A stretch of DNA of 64,000 nt from Clostridia bacterium (lineage in GTDB: Bacteria; Bacillota; Clostridia; Christensenellales; Aristaeellaceae): NCBI GenBank assembly GCA_017519405.1, contig JAFWSH010000027.1, positions 104,111 through 168,110 of the forward strand, in the 5' to 3' direction. Positions within the stretch are counted from its first letter, which is position 1. The number at the start of each line of letters is the position of its first letter. Under the pieces are notes generated by a model that was not told the origin of the DNA, did not search any database, and saw only the letters and a program-made list of their open reading frames with translations. Below, piece by piece: positions 25,356 through 32,860 of this stretch. The translations under genes and the position numbers were made by a program.

Positions 25356-25912
25356 GAGGGTTTGGCAGAGACCGTCAGCAGCCACATGCCTCCGAGGGAT
25401 GGCAGGAGGTTCCTGACGAGGGAGAACAGCCAGCCTGGCAGGACACGGTGGACGAGTGGCTCCCGCCCGAGCAGCCGGATCAGCCTGTGGAGGATGTGAA
25501 TCCCCTGGAGGAGGACACCCCCTTTGAGGAGACGGATGAACCGGCCCCGCGGGAAATCATCGCCACCAACCGGGTGATCCGCCTCAGCTGCACCCTGTCC
25601 GCTTTTCTGGGATTCTTCGCGCTTTTACTTCTCTTTGTGGAGCACGAGAGCAAGGCCATACGGCGGTTTTCGCTACAAAGCGTGGCTTTGACAGCCCTTC
25701 ATCTGCTGGCAGCGCTGGTCATGGGCGCGTTGGGGGCGGCAACCTCCTCCGCCCCTGTGGTGGGTGCCGCCATGAACGCTTTTTGCTGGATGGTCTATCT
25801 CTGTGTGGCCGTCACCTGTTTGATTCTCCGCATCAGGTTAATGGCAGCAGCATGGCAGGGATTCGCATTCCGGATTCCCCTGCTGGGCAACTGGCTGGAG
25901 ACGCTGGGCTGA
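25346..25912 (+). CDS. Acidic-N-terminus membrane protein, DUF4870-like
   Basis: A 188-residue protein. The first ~65 residues are acidic and Pro-rich; residues ~78-188 hold three hydrophobic segments. The order 'LSAFLGFFALLLLFVEHESKAIRRFSLQSVALTALHL' resembles DUF4870/Tic20-like proteins, where an F-x-x-Q-S motif follows the first hairpin. It overlaps the end of ddl by 10 bp, so it is translationally coupled to the wall-precursor genes. Function unknown. The start could also be the second ATG two codons later. Confidence 0.72.
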   Translation: MGMRGFGRDRQQPHASEGWQEVPDEGEQPAWQDTVDEWLPPEQPDQPVEDVNPLEEDTPFEETDEPAPREIIATNRVIRLSCTLSAFLGFFALLLLFVEHESKAIRRFSLQSVALTALHLLAALVMGALGAATSSAPVVGAAMNAFCWMVYLCVAVTCLILRIRLMAAAWQGFAFRIPLLGNWLETLG

Positions 25913-26050
25913 ACCCGTCATCCCGGTCTCCGGCTTTTGTTGTGTCAGTACAAAAAAAGAACAGCATCATTCTGCCCGGAATGGTATGATAGAGGCGTCC
26001 TGCGGACAGCACAGCCCGGCGGACAAACAGGTTTGATGTGAGGTTTGCAT

Positions 26051-26821
26051 ATGGAGATCCAATACTTTAACGAGTACAGCCCTGCACTGGGCAAGTCCAT
26101 GGAGGTCAAGGTCTGGGGCCATGCCGGCCGGCCTGTTCTGTACATCCCGTGCCAGAACGGACGCTTCTTCGACTTTGAGGACTTCCACATGGTGGATGTC
26201 TGGGCCCCCTGGATCGAGGATGGCCGCTGCATGGTCTTTTCCATTGACACCATCGACGAGGAGACCTGGAGCAACCCCTGGGGGGACGCCGCCTGGCGGA
26301 TCGGCCGCTACGAGCAGTGGATCCGGTTCATCACGGACGAGCTTGTGCCCTTCATGCGGGACATGGTGAATCAGCGCAACGGGTGGGACGGTTATCCGGG
26401 CGTCATTGTCACCGGCTGTTCCCTGGGGGCCACCCACGCGGCGAACCTGTTCTTCCGCCGCCCGGATCTGTTTGACGGCCTTCTGGCCATGAGCGGCATC
26501 TACACGGCATCCTACGGGTTCGGCAGTTTCATGAATGAGGACGTCTACCGCAACAGCCTGGTGGACTGCCTGGCCCAGATGCCCGCCGACCACCCTTATA
26601 TTCAGGAGTACAACCGTCACCGCGGCATCATTGTGGTGGGTCAGGGCCCCTGGGAGGTGCCGGATACCACCTTCCGCCTGCGGGACATCTTCGCGGAGAA
26701 GGGCATCCATGTGTGGGTGGATATCTGGGGACATGACTGCCGGCACGACTGGGACTGGTGGTATAAGCAGGCAGCTTATCACATCCCCCACCTCCTGGAT
26801 GATGACCCGATCACAGCATAA
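26051..26821 (+). CDS. Putative esterase (alpha/beta hydrolase, esterase D-like)
   Basis: A 256-residue alpha/beta hydrolase of the putative esterase group. The nucleophile is Ser in 'IVTGCSLGATHAANLFFRRPDLFDG'; 'HVWVDIWGHDCRHDWDWW' near the end holds the histidine region. The early 'PVLYIPCQNGRFFDFEDFHMVD' carries the oxyanion-hole side. No signal peptide. The start is ATG 26051, seven bases after GTGAGG, not the TTG two codons upstream. It is 18 bp from an ATP-grasp gene, forming a tight pair. Product and substrate unknown. Confidence 0.85.
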   Translation: MEIQYFNEYSPALGKSMEVKVWGHAGRPVLYIPCQNGRFFDFEDFHMVDVWAPWIEDGRCMVFSIDTIDEETWSNPWGDAAWRIGRYEQWIRFITDELVPFMRDMVNQRNGWDGYPGVIVTGCSLGATHAANLFFRRPDLFDGLLAMSGIYTASYGFGSFMNEDVYRNSLVDCLAQMPADHPYIQEYNRHRGIIVVGQGPWEVPDTTFRLRDIFAEKGIHVWVDIWGHDCRHDWDWWYKQAAYHIPHLLDDDPITA

Positions 26822-26839
26822 GCAAGGAAGGGATCGCGC

Positions 26840-28024
26840 ATGAAAAACTTTGTCTTCATCTCCCCCAATTTCCCTGAGAATTACTGGCAGTTCTGCCGTG
26901 AACTGAGCCGGAACGGCCTGCGGGTTCTGGGGATCGGCGACTGCCCCTACGACATGCTGCGCCCCGAGCTCCGGGAGAGCCTGACGGAGTATTACAAGGT
27001 GGGCAGCATGGAGAACTATGAGGAAGTCTACCGCGCCGTGGCCTTCTTCATCAGCAAGTATGGCCGCATTGACTGGCTGGAGAGCAACAACGAATACTGG
27101 CTGGAGCGTGACGCCATGCTCCGCACTGACTTCCACATCACCAGCGGCTGGCAGGTGGAGGATATGCCCCGCATCAAGAATAAGAGCGGCATGAAGCCTT
27201 ACTACCAGGCTGTGGGAATCCGGACGGCGCGCTATCACATGGTGGACGATTTCGACGGCTGCATGGCCTTCATCCGGGAGGTGGGCTTCCCGGTGATCGT
27301 GAAGCCCGACAACGGTGTCGGCGCCTCCCATACCTACAAGCTGTCCAGCGAGGAGGATCTCCGGGACTTTCTTGGACAGAAAGAGACCGAAGTCTCCTAT
27401 ATCATGGAGGAGTTTGTCACCGCCGAGGTCAACAGCTATGATGCCATCATTGACAGCCGCGGCAACCCCATCTTCGAGACCGGTAACGTAACCCCGGAGT
27501 CCATCATGGACATCGTCAACAACCACGGCAACTCCATCTATTACATTGTCCGGGATCTGGCGGATGACGTCCGGGCAGCCGGCAGAGCAGCGGTTCGTTC
27601 CTTCGGTGTGAAGAGCAGGTTTGTCCATTTCGAGTTTTTCCGCCTCACCTGTGATCAGCCCATGGGCAAGAAGGGCGATGTGGTGGCGCTGGAGGTGAAT
27701 ATGCGGCCCTGCGGCGGCTATTCCCCCGACATGATGAACTTTGCCAATTCCACCGACGTCTATAAGATCTGGGCGGACATGATCGCCTTTGACCAGTCCA
27801 CCAAGCCCTGTGGCGAGCACAGCTTCTGCGGCTTTGTGGGCCGGCGGGACGGCAAGGATTTCGCCCTCTCGGATGAGGAACTGCTGCAGAAATACGCCAC
27901 CCAGATGCGGATGGTGGAGCGCATTCCGGACGCGCTGTCCGGCGCCATGGGCAACCGCATGTTCGTGGCAGTCTTCCCCACCGAAGGAGCTATGAACGCT
28001 TTCTACGCAGACGCCGTGCGATAA
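26840..28024 (+). CDS. ATP-grasp ligase-like protein
   Basis: A 394-residue protein with the ATP-grasp fold: an N-terminal Rossmann-like part ('NFVFISPNFPENYWQFCRELSRNGLRVLGIGD'), the ATP-binding strand 'VGFPVIVKPDNGVGASHTYKLSS', the hinge 'VSYIMEEFVTAEVNSYDAII', and the metal-site region 'VVALEVNMRPCGGYSPDM'. These enzymes join a carboxylate to an amine, thiol or similar group by way of an acyl phosphate. The acceptor and donor are not known. It resembles carbamoyl phosphate synthase large-chain fragments in layout, but is not one. The esterase partner 18 bp upstream and a terminator directly after make this a two-gene unit. Confidence 0.85.
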   Translation: MKNFVFISPNFPENYWQFCRELSRNGLRVLGIGDCPYDMLRPELRESLTEYYKVGSMENYEEVYRAVAFFISKYGRIDWLESNNEYWLERDAMLRTDFHITSGWQVEDMPRIKNKSGMKPYYQAVGIRTARYHMVDDFDGCMAFIREVGFPVIVKPDNGVGASHTYKLSSEEDLRDFLGQKETEVSYIMEEFVTAEVNSYDAIIDSRGNPIFETGNVTPESIMDIVNNHGNSIYYIVRDLADDVRAAGRAAVRSFGVKSRFVHFEFFRLTCDQPMGKKGDVVALEVNMRPCGGYSPDMMNFANSTDVYKIWADMIAFDQSTKPCGEHSFCGFVGRRDGKDFALSDEELLQKYATQMRMVERIPDALSGAMGNRMFVAVFPTEGAMNAFYADAVR

Positions 28025-28038
28025 GCAGATCACCCTGA

Positions 28039-28074
28039 CGCTCTCTCAGTCTTTCCCTGAGGGAGCGGTTTTTT
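28039..28074 (+). terminator. Terminator of the esterase/ATP-grasp unit
   Basis: An 11 bp stem (28039-28049 with 28057-28067) closes a 7 nt loop and is followed by six T (28069-28074). Confidence 0.88.
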
Positions 28075-28084
28075 CTGTCCGGCC

Positions 28085-28113
28085 TTTACATCAAATTCAG
28101 TTTACGGTATAAT
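28085..28113 (+). promoter_or_regulatory. Promoter for DUF4230 / small TM protein / PfkB kinase
   Basis: TTTACA (28085-28090) and TATAAT (28108-28113) with a 17 bp spacer, directly after the preceding terminator and 27 bp before the DUF4230 start. Confidence 0.75.
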
Positions 28114-28140
28114 GCTTTCAGGGAGAGGAGGAGCGCTGTC

Positions 28141-28806
28141 ATGAATGATCATGCAGAAGAAGGCCAGAGACGGCACAGACGCCTGCGGGCAAAAGAACAC
28201 CGGTTCGGCTTTTTTCGTTATGTCGTCCTGTTCCTGCTGCTTGCGGCGCTTCTGGTCACCGGGTTCTACCTGATTAAAAACAACAGGACCATCACCTCCC
28301 GAACGGTGGAGTTCGGTCTCCGAAACATTGGCGAACTGGCCACGCAAGCCGGCTATTTCACCAATGTTCAGACCATCAGCGACTCCCGGGAGCTTTTCGG
28401 GATCGTCATCCCCTTCACGCAGAAGCGGTATGTCTACAGCTACGACGGCGTTGTCAAAGCCGGTGTCAACTTCGAGCAGGTCGGTGTCACATCGGATCCC
28501 GAGTCAAAGACGGTTACGGTGACGATCCCGCATGCCAAAATCCTGAGCATCGAAGTGGATGAGAACAGCCTGCAGGTCTATGATGAGAGCAAAAACATTT
28601 TCAACACGCTGAAGATCCAGGACCACAATCAGGCCATGCAGGCAATGAAGGCAGAGATTACGGAGAAGGCGACAACAAACGGCATCCTGAAAAACGCAGA
28701 AGCCAACGCAGAGGTGCTGATCACGGGATTTCTCAGCGGGTCCTTCCCCGCCGATGAGTATCGGATTGTATTCAACTGGGTTGAGGAAATCCCCTCCGAA
28801 GAGTAA
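28141..28806 (+). CDS. DUF4230 domain protein, membrane-anchored
   Basis: A 221-residue protein with a basic N-terminus (to residue 24), one membrane span (about 25-46, 'YVVLFLLLAALLVTGFYLI') and an outside domain. The domain pattern 'RTVEFGLRNIGELATQAGYFTNVQ ... YSYDGVVKAGVNFEQVGV ... KTVTVTIPHAKILS' is DUF4230 as I know it. Function unknown. The gene starts a transcript with a 62-residue membrane peptide and a PfkB kinase. Confidence 0.82.
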   Translation: MNDHAEEGQRRHRRLRAKEHRFGFFRYVVLFLLLAALLVTGFYLIKNNRTITSRTVEFGLRNIGELATQAGYFTNVQTISDSRELFGIVIPFTQKRYVYSYDGVVKAGVNFEQVGVTSDPESKTVTVTIPHAKILSIEVDENSLQVYDESKNIFNTLKIQDHNQAMQAMKAEITEKATTNGILKNAEANAEVLITGFLSGSFPADEYRIVFNWVEEIPSEE

Positions 28807-28836
28807 AACAACCAACGGCGCAGAGGTGAGTGTATA

Positions 28837-29025
28837 ATGGCCGAAAAAGATCAGGACAAGAGTACAGTGTCTCAGGAAGAGGAACAGGGTATACCGGAGC
28901 GTGGACACCGCCCGCACGGAGGCAGAAAACGTCTGGGTCGTGTGGGTCGGGTAGTCGTGGGTGTGCTGACGGGCATCGCGGCGGCTATCTTTCTACTGTA
29001 TTTCTATCTTTGGCTGACTGCTTGA
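28837..29025 (+). CDS. Small single-span membrane protein
   Basis: A 62-residue peptide with an acidic start, a basic middle (RPHGGRKRLGRVGR) and one C-terminal hydrophobic segment (about 38-60). GAGGTGAG precedes the ATG. It lies 30 bp after DUF4230 and 16 bp before the PfkB kinase. Probably a real small gene given its SD, spacing and clean topology, but there is no family match I can name. Confidence 0.6.
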   Translation: MAEKDQDKSTVSQEEEQGIPERGHRPHGGRKRLGRVGRVVVGVLTGIAAAIFLLYFYLWLTA

Positions 29026-29041
29026 GATCGGAGGCGCCGGC

Positions 29042-29965
29042 ATGGGCATCGTCATCTTCGGTTCGGTGTTTGTGGATATCAAGGGCTACCCCCTGGCAAA
29101 ATACATCCCCGGCGGACGCAATGTGGGCCGGGTGATCCAGACCCATGGCGGTGTCTGCCGAAACGTAGCGGAGGACATTGCCAATGTGGAGCTGGAGCCC
29201 GTGTTTGTCACCGTTGTGGATGACAGCGGCACCAGCACTGATGTGGTGGAGAAGCTGAAGCGTCACCGGGTGAACACGGACTACATCATCCGGGATCCCG
29301 AGGGGCTGGGCACCTGGCTGGCCATCTTTGACAACACCGGCGATGTCATTGCATCCATCTCCAAGCGACCGAATCTGTCGGTTCTCTCGCAAGTGCTGGA
29401 CAAGCACGGCGACGAGCTCATCCGAAACGCCGACAGCGTGGTGGTGGAAATCGACATGGATGTGCCGCTGCTGAAGCGGATCTTTGACCTGAGCGAACAG
29501 TACGGCAAGGCGGTCTATGCCGTGGTTTCCAATATGTCCATCGCCATGGAGCGCCGGGATCTGCTGCAGCGGACCGCATGCGTGGTCTGCAACCTGCAGG
29601 AGGCCGAGATGCTCTTCTCCGAGGCGTATGAGGGACACTCGGCGCAGGAAGTTCAGAAGATGCTGCCGGAGCGCCTCCACCGTGCGGGGATTCCCTGCAT
29701 TGTGGTGACCCTGGGCGGAGAGGGCGCTGTTTATGCCGACATGGACGGGCACAACGGCTTCTGCCCGCCCCAGCGGGTGGATGTCATTGATACCACAGGC
29801 GCCGGAGATTCCTTCTTCGCCGGGGTCGCCATCGGCCTGACCTACGGCAAATCGCTGGCGGAGGCCTGTGCCATCGGTACCCGCCTCGCCTCCGCCGTCA
29901 TCGCCACCAAGGAGAACGTCAGTCCCCGTTTCCGCCCGGAGGAGTTCGGCCTGATCCTGCCCTGA
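29042..29965 (+). CDS. PfkB-family carbohydrate/nucleoside kinase
   Basis: A 307-residue ribokinase-fold kinase. 'GIVIFGSVFVDIKGYPLAKYIPGGRNVGRV' opens it, 'THGGVCRNVAEDIANVELEPVFV' is signature 1, and 'DVIDTTGAGDSFFAGVAIGLTYG' signature 2 with the catalytic Asp. GGAGG precedes the ATG. The 'GGVCRNVAEDIA' variant also occurs in pseudouridine kinase-like proteins (compare 38.0 kb), so a nucleoside is as likely as a sugar. Substrate unknown. Confidence 0.85.
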   Translation: MGIVIFGSVFVDIKGYPLAKYIPGGRNVGRVIQTHGGVCRNVAEDIANVELEPVFVTVVDDSGTSTDVVEKLKRHRVNTDYIIRDPEGLGTWLAIFDNTGDVIASISKRPNLSVLSQVLDKHGDELIRNADSVVVEIDMDVPLLKRIFDLSEQYGKAVYAVVSNMSIAMERRDLLQRTACVVCNLQEAEMLFSEAYEGHSAQEVQKMLPERLHRAGIPCIVVTLGGEGAVYADMDGHNGFCPPQRVDVIDTTGAGDSFFAGVAIGLTYGKSLAEACAIGTRLASAVIATKENVSPRFRPEEFGLILP

Positions 29966-29990
29966 TTGCGCGGCCGCTCCATCATCACAG

Positions 29991-30031
29991 AAAAAGACCC
30001 GGACGCTTCAGATGGCGCCGGGTCTTCTTTT
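29991..30031. terminator. Bidirectional terminator between PfkB kinase and serS
   Basis: AAGACCCGG (29994-30002) pairs with CCGGGTCTT (30018-30026), flanked by an A run on the left and CTTTT on the right. It can stop both converging transcripts. Confidence 0.85.
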
Positions 30032-30032
30032 G

Positions 30033-31313
30033 TCAGCCGATAAACTCCTTGCCGCCCATATAGGGACGCAGCACTTCCGGAATGCGTACACGACCGTCCG
30101 CCTGCAGATTGTTCTCCAGGAAGGCAATCAGCATCCGGGGCGGCGCCACGCAGGTGTTGTTGAGGGTGTGGGCCAGGTACTTCTTGCCGTCGGCTCCCTT
30201 CACCCGAATCTGCAGCCGCCGGGCCTGGGCGTCCCCCAGGTTGGAGCAGGAACCCACCTCGAAGTACTTCTTCTGGCGGGGGCTCCAGGCCTCCACGTCC
30301 AGGGACTTCACCTTCAGGTCCGCCAAGTCGCCGGAGCAGCACTCCAGGGTCCGCACCGGGATGTCCAGGGAGCGGAAGAAATCCACCGTGTTCTGCCAGA
30401 GGCGGTCGAACCACATGGGGGAATCCTCCGGCTTGCAGACCACGATCATCTCCTGCTTCTCAAACTGGTGGATGCGGTAGACGCCGCGCTCCTCGATGCC
30501 GTGGGCGCCCACCTCCTTGCGGAAGCAGGGGGAATAGCTGGTCAGGGTCTGGGGCAGCTGGCTCTCGTCCAGGATGGTGTCGATGAACTTGCCGATCATG
30601 GAGTGCTCCGATGTGCCGATGAGGTAGAGGTCCTCCCCCTCAATCTTGTACATCATGTTCTCCATCTCCGCAAAGGACATGACGCCGGAGACCACGTTGC
30701 CGTGGATCATGTAGGGCGGGATGCAGTAGGTAAAGCCCCGGTCAATCATAAAGTCCCTGCCGTAGGAGAGAATCGCCGAGTGCAGACGGGCGATGTCCCC
30801 CATCAGGTAATAGAAACCGTTGCCGGAGGTTTTCCGGGCAGCATCCAGATCAATGCCGGAGAGCCGCTCCATGATGTCCACATGGTAGGGAATCTCAAAG
30901 TCCGGCACCACAGGCTCGCCGAAGCGCTGGATCTCCACGTTTTCCGAGTCGTCCCGGCCCACGGGCACGGAGGGATCGATGATGTTGGGGATCACCAGCA
31001 TGCGCTTGCGGATCTCCGCCTGCAGCTCCTCTTCCCGCTTCTCCAGCTGTTCCAGCTCCTCCGCCAGCGCATTCACCTGCGCCTTGGCAGCCTCGGCCTC
31101 GTCCCGCTGGCCGCGGGCCATCATGCCGCCGATCTGCTTGGAGATCACCTTGCGCTGGTTGCGCAGGGCATCGGCCCGCTGCATGGTCTCCCGGTTCTCC
31201 CGGTCCAGCGCGATCACCTCGTCCACCATGGGGAGCTTGGCGTCCTGGAACTTCTTGCGGATGTTTTCCCGCACCAGTTCCGGATTGTTCCTGATCAGGT
31301 TGATGTCAATCAT
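30033..31313 (-). CDS. serS: Seryl-tRNA synthetase (SerS)
   Basis: A 426-residue class II synthetase charging tRNA-Ser. The N-terminal 105 residues form the long antiparallel coiled coil that binds the tRNA variable arm (many Glu/Lys/Gln, 'QVNALAEELEQLEKREEELQAEI'). Motif 2 is 'CFRKEVGAHGIEERGVYRIHQFEKQEMIV' and motif 3 is 'NNTCVAPPRMLIAFLENNLQADG'. The catalytic 'GTSEH' serine pocket is present. Expression is controlled by the T-box leader directly upstream. Confidence 0.97.
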   Translation of the reverse strand: MIDINLIRNNPELVRENIRKKFQDAKLPMVDEVIALDRENRETMQRADALRNQRKVISKQIGGMMARGQRDEAEAAKAQVNALAEELEQLEKREEELQAEIRKRMLVIPNIIDPSVPVGRDDSENVEIQRFGEPVVPDFEIPYHVDIMERLSGIDLDAARKTSGNGFYYLMGDIARLHSAILSYGRDFMIDRGFTYCIPPYMIHGNVVSGVMSFAEMENMMYKIEGEDLYLIGTSEHSMIGKFIDTILDESQLPQTLTSYSPCFRKEVGAHGIEERGVYRIHQFEKQEMIVVCKPEDSPMWFDRLWQNTVDFFRSLDIPVRTLECCSGDLADLKVKSLDVEAWSPRQKKYFEVGSCSNLGDAQARRLQIRVKGADGKKYLAHTLNNTCVAPPRMLIAFLENNLQADGRVRIPEVLRPYMGGKEFIG

Positions 31314-31576
31314 GGTACAGTTCTCTCCTCCCTGTTGTTAAACAAAAGCCTCCGCCCGTCACGGGGCGAGAAGCTCGCGTTGCCACCCGTTTCGCCCTCC
31401 CCCGTGGTTTTGCACATACGCAGGGAGTGCCTCGACACGCTGTAAGGGGCGAACCCCATGGCCTCATCGGCCATACCCTGGCGGGACGGAAGGGAGCATG
31501 GTCCTCCCACCGTCTCGCAGCATCCGACGGCTCTCTGAAGCGGCTGACCATCTCTGTTTCCCGTTGAGCGGGCACA
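31314..31576 (-). promoter_or_regulatory. T-box riboswitch leader of serS
   Basis: A leader of about 260 nt on the minus strand. The conserved T-box sequence GGGTGGCAACGCG is at 31376-31388, just before a GC-rich terminator hairpin and T-rich run (31340-31370). Upstream, a stem I with an AGAGAG...GCTGcGA type distal region is seen at about 31500-31560. The specifier codon is probably a serine UCC at about 31490-31496, but I could not fix it by folding. Uncharged tRNA-Ser would pair with it and with the T-box bulge to allow read-through. Confidence 0.85.
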
Positions 31577-31581
31577 TGCGG

Positions 31582-31610
31582 ATTATACGACACATGACGC
31601 GGAAAAGCAA
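31582..31610 (-). promoter_or_regulatory. Promoter of the serS T-box leader
   Basis: On the minus strand TTGCTT (31605-31610) and TATAAT (31582-31587) with a 17 bp spacer. Confidence 0.8.
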
Positions 31611-31704
31611 GGTCTTTCAACAGGCAAAAGCAGGAAATGACACCGGCGCGTTTTTCTTGCGGCTTGTATAGCCTGTTGTTTTACATTTTTCATGGCCTCT
31701 TGTA

Positions 31705-31733
31705 TTGAAAGCGCCTTTTGAATCTGCTATAAT
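31705..31733 (+). promoter_or_regulatory. Promoter for the LRR/NAGPA/Lgt-like/asnS genes
   Basis: TTGAAA (31705-31710) and TATAAT (31728-31733), 17 bp apart. The leader of about 100 nt holds a strong stem-loop at 31775-31807 (GCCCGG/CCGGGC and TCCGGC/GCCGGA pairs) before the LRR start. Confidence 0.75.
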
Positions 31734-31841
31734 GGCCGTGTTATGTCCTCTGCGCAGATGCTGCCCGGAGGAACGCCCGGTCCGGCGATGCTGCCGGACT
31801 CCCGGGCAGAAAGGAACCTGCGGCTGTACCGCGGAGTGTTG

Positions 31842-32801
31842 ATGATGACCAAGAGACTGCTGTTTCTGTTGATGCTCTTTCTGGCCATGACGGCCTGTCT
31901 GGCGAGCGCCTCTGCCGACGTGGAATTCGGGGGTGCTTCCTACCCGGACGACGCGGAGTACATTGATCTGGGCACGACCATCGTCCGGGACTATGATGCC
32001 TTTGCCGCCTTTCTCCAGCAGCTGCCCGCCCTGAAGCAGGTGGATATGTTTGCCACAGAGATCTCCTCCGCCGACTGCGACCGTCTGGCCGAGCGTTTCC
32101 CCGGTATGAAGTGGGGCTGGACCATGGTGCTGCAGGGCAAGGGACACAAGCATCTGATCCGCACCGACTACACCTCCTGGTCCACGCTGCACAACAACAA
32201 GAGCTCCCTCCACACCAGCGAGGATTTCCACATCCTGAAGTACTGCTGGAATCTGCTGGCGCTGGACATCGGCCACAACAATGTGACAGACCTGAGCTTC
32301 CTCTACGACCTGCCGAACCTGCGGGTGCTCATCCTGGCCGCAAACCGGGTGGAGGACCTCACACCCATCGCCTCTCTGAAGCACCTTGAGTACCTGGAAA
32401 TGTTTAAAAACAGGGCGACGGATCTGACCCCGCTGACAGGCCTCACCCACCTGATGGATCTGAACCTGTGCAACAATCGGATCAAGGATCTGTCCCCGCT
32501 GGAACAGATGACCTGGCTGAAGCGGGTCTGGATCTACCGGGCAGGCGGAAAGGACATTCCCAAGGCCCAGGCCCGGGCGCTGCAGGCGCTTCTGCCGGAC
32601 ACCCAGCTGGACTACACCCACTCCGGTACCAACGGCACCTGGCGCAATCTGACGGCAAAGAAGCTTCATCCCCACTACCAGGCCATCATCGCCATGTTTG
32701 GCGAAAACCATCTCAAGCCCAAATACGAGTATGTACCCTTTGAAGACAGCTACCCTGAGGAAGAAGCAGATGAAATGCCGGTGCTGCAGGCCGATCCCTG
32801 A
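31842..32801 (+). CDS. Secreted leucine-rich repeat protein
   Basis: A 319-residue exported protein. The start at 31842 (or 31845) follows GGAG and gives a clear signal peptide (MMTKRLLFLLMLFLAMTACLASASA). 'MTAC' could be a weak lipobox, while 'ASA-D' fits signal peptidase I. The middle part holds about four internalin-like repeats of the form L-x-x-L-x-L-x-x-N-x-V-x-D-L ('NLLALDIGHNNVTDLSFL', 'LRVLILAANRVEDLTPI', and two more). The N-terminal part (FGGASYPDDAEYIDLGTT) is typical of clostridial LRR proteins with a 'distance' count. Role unknown, presumably protein binding at the cell surface. Confidence 0.82.
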   Translation: MMTKRLLFLLMLFLAMTACLASASADVEFGGASYPDDAEYIDLGTTIVRDYDAFAAFLQQLPALKQVDMFATEISSADCDRLAERFPGMKWGWTMVLQGKGHKHLIRTDYTSWSTLHNNKSSLHTSEDFHILKYCWNLLALDIGHNNVTDLSFLYDLPNLRVLILAANRVEDLTPIASLKHLEYLEMFKNRATDLTPLTGLTHLMDLNLCNNRIKDLSPLEQMTWLKRVWIYRAGGKDIPKAQARALQALLPDTQLDYTHSGTNGTWRNLTAKKLHPHYQAIIAMFGENHLKPKYEYVPFEDSYPEEEADEMPVLQADP

Positions 32802-32860
32802 GACCACCGAATGGCAGAAAGATCTGTTTGAACCGTACAGGACGATAGATAAGGTGTGAA

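Noticed and set aside
25967-28033. A 688-residue antisense frame over the esterase and ATP-grasp genes, and a similar 745-residue one at 20243-22480
   Set aside because: Same shadow effect. Both cross real gene boundaries, promoters and, at 28 kb, a terminator.
31743-31841. Longer LRR protein starting at the first ATG
   Set aside because: The extra 33 residues would cover the leader hairpin and hide the signal peptide. There is no SD before 31743.
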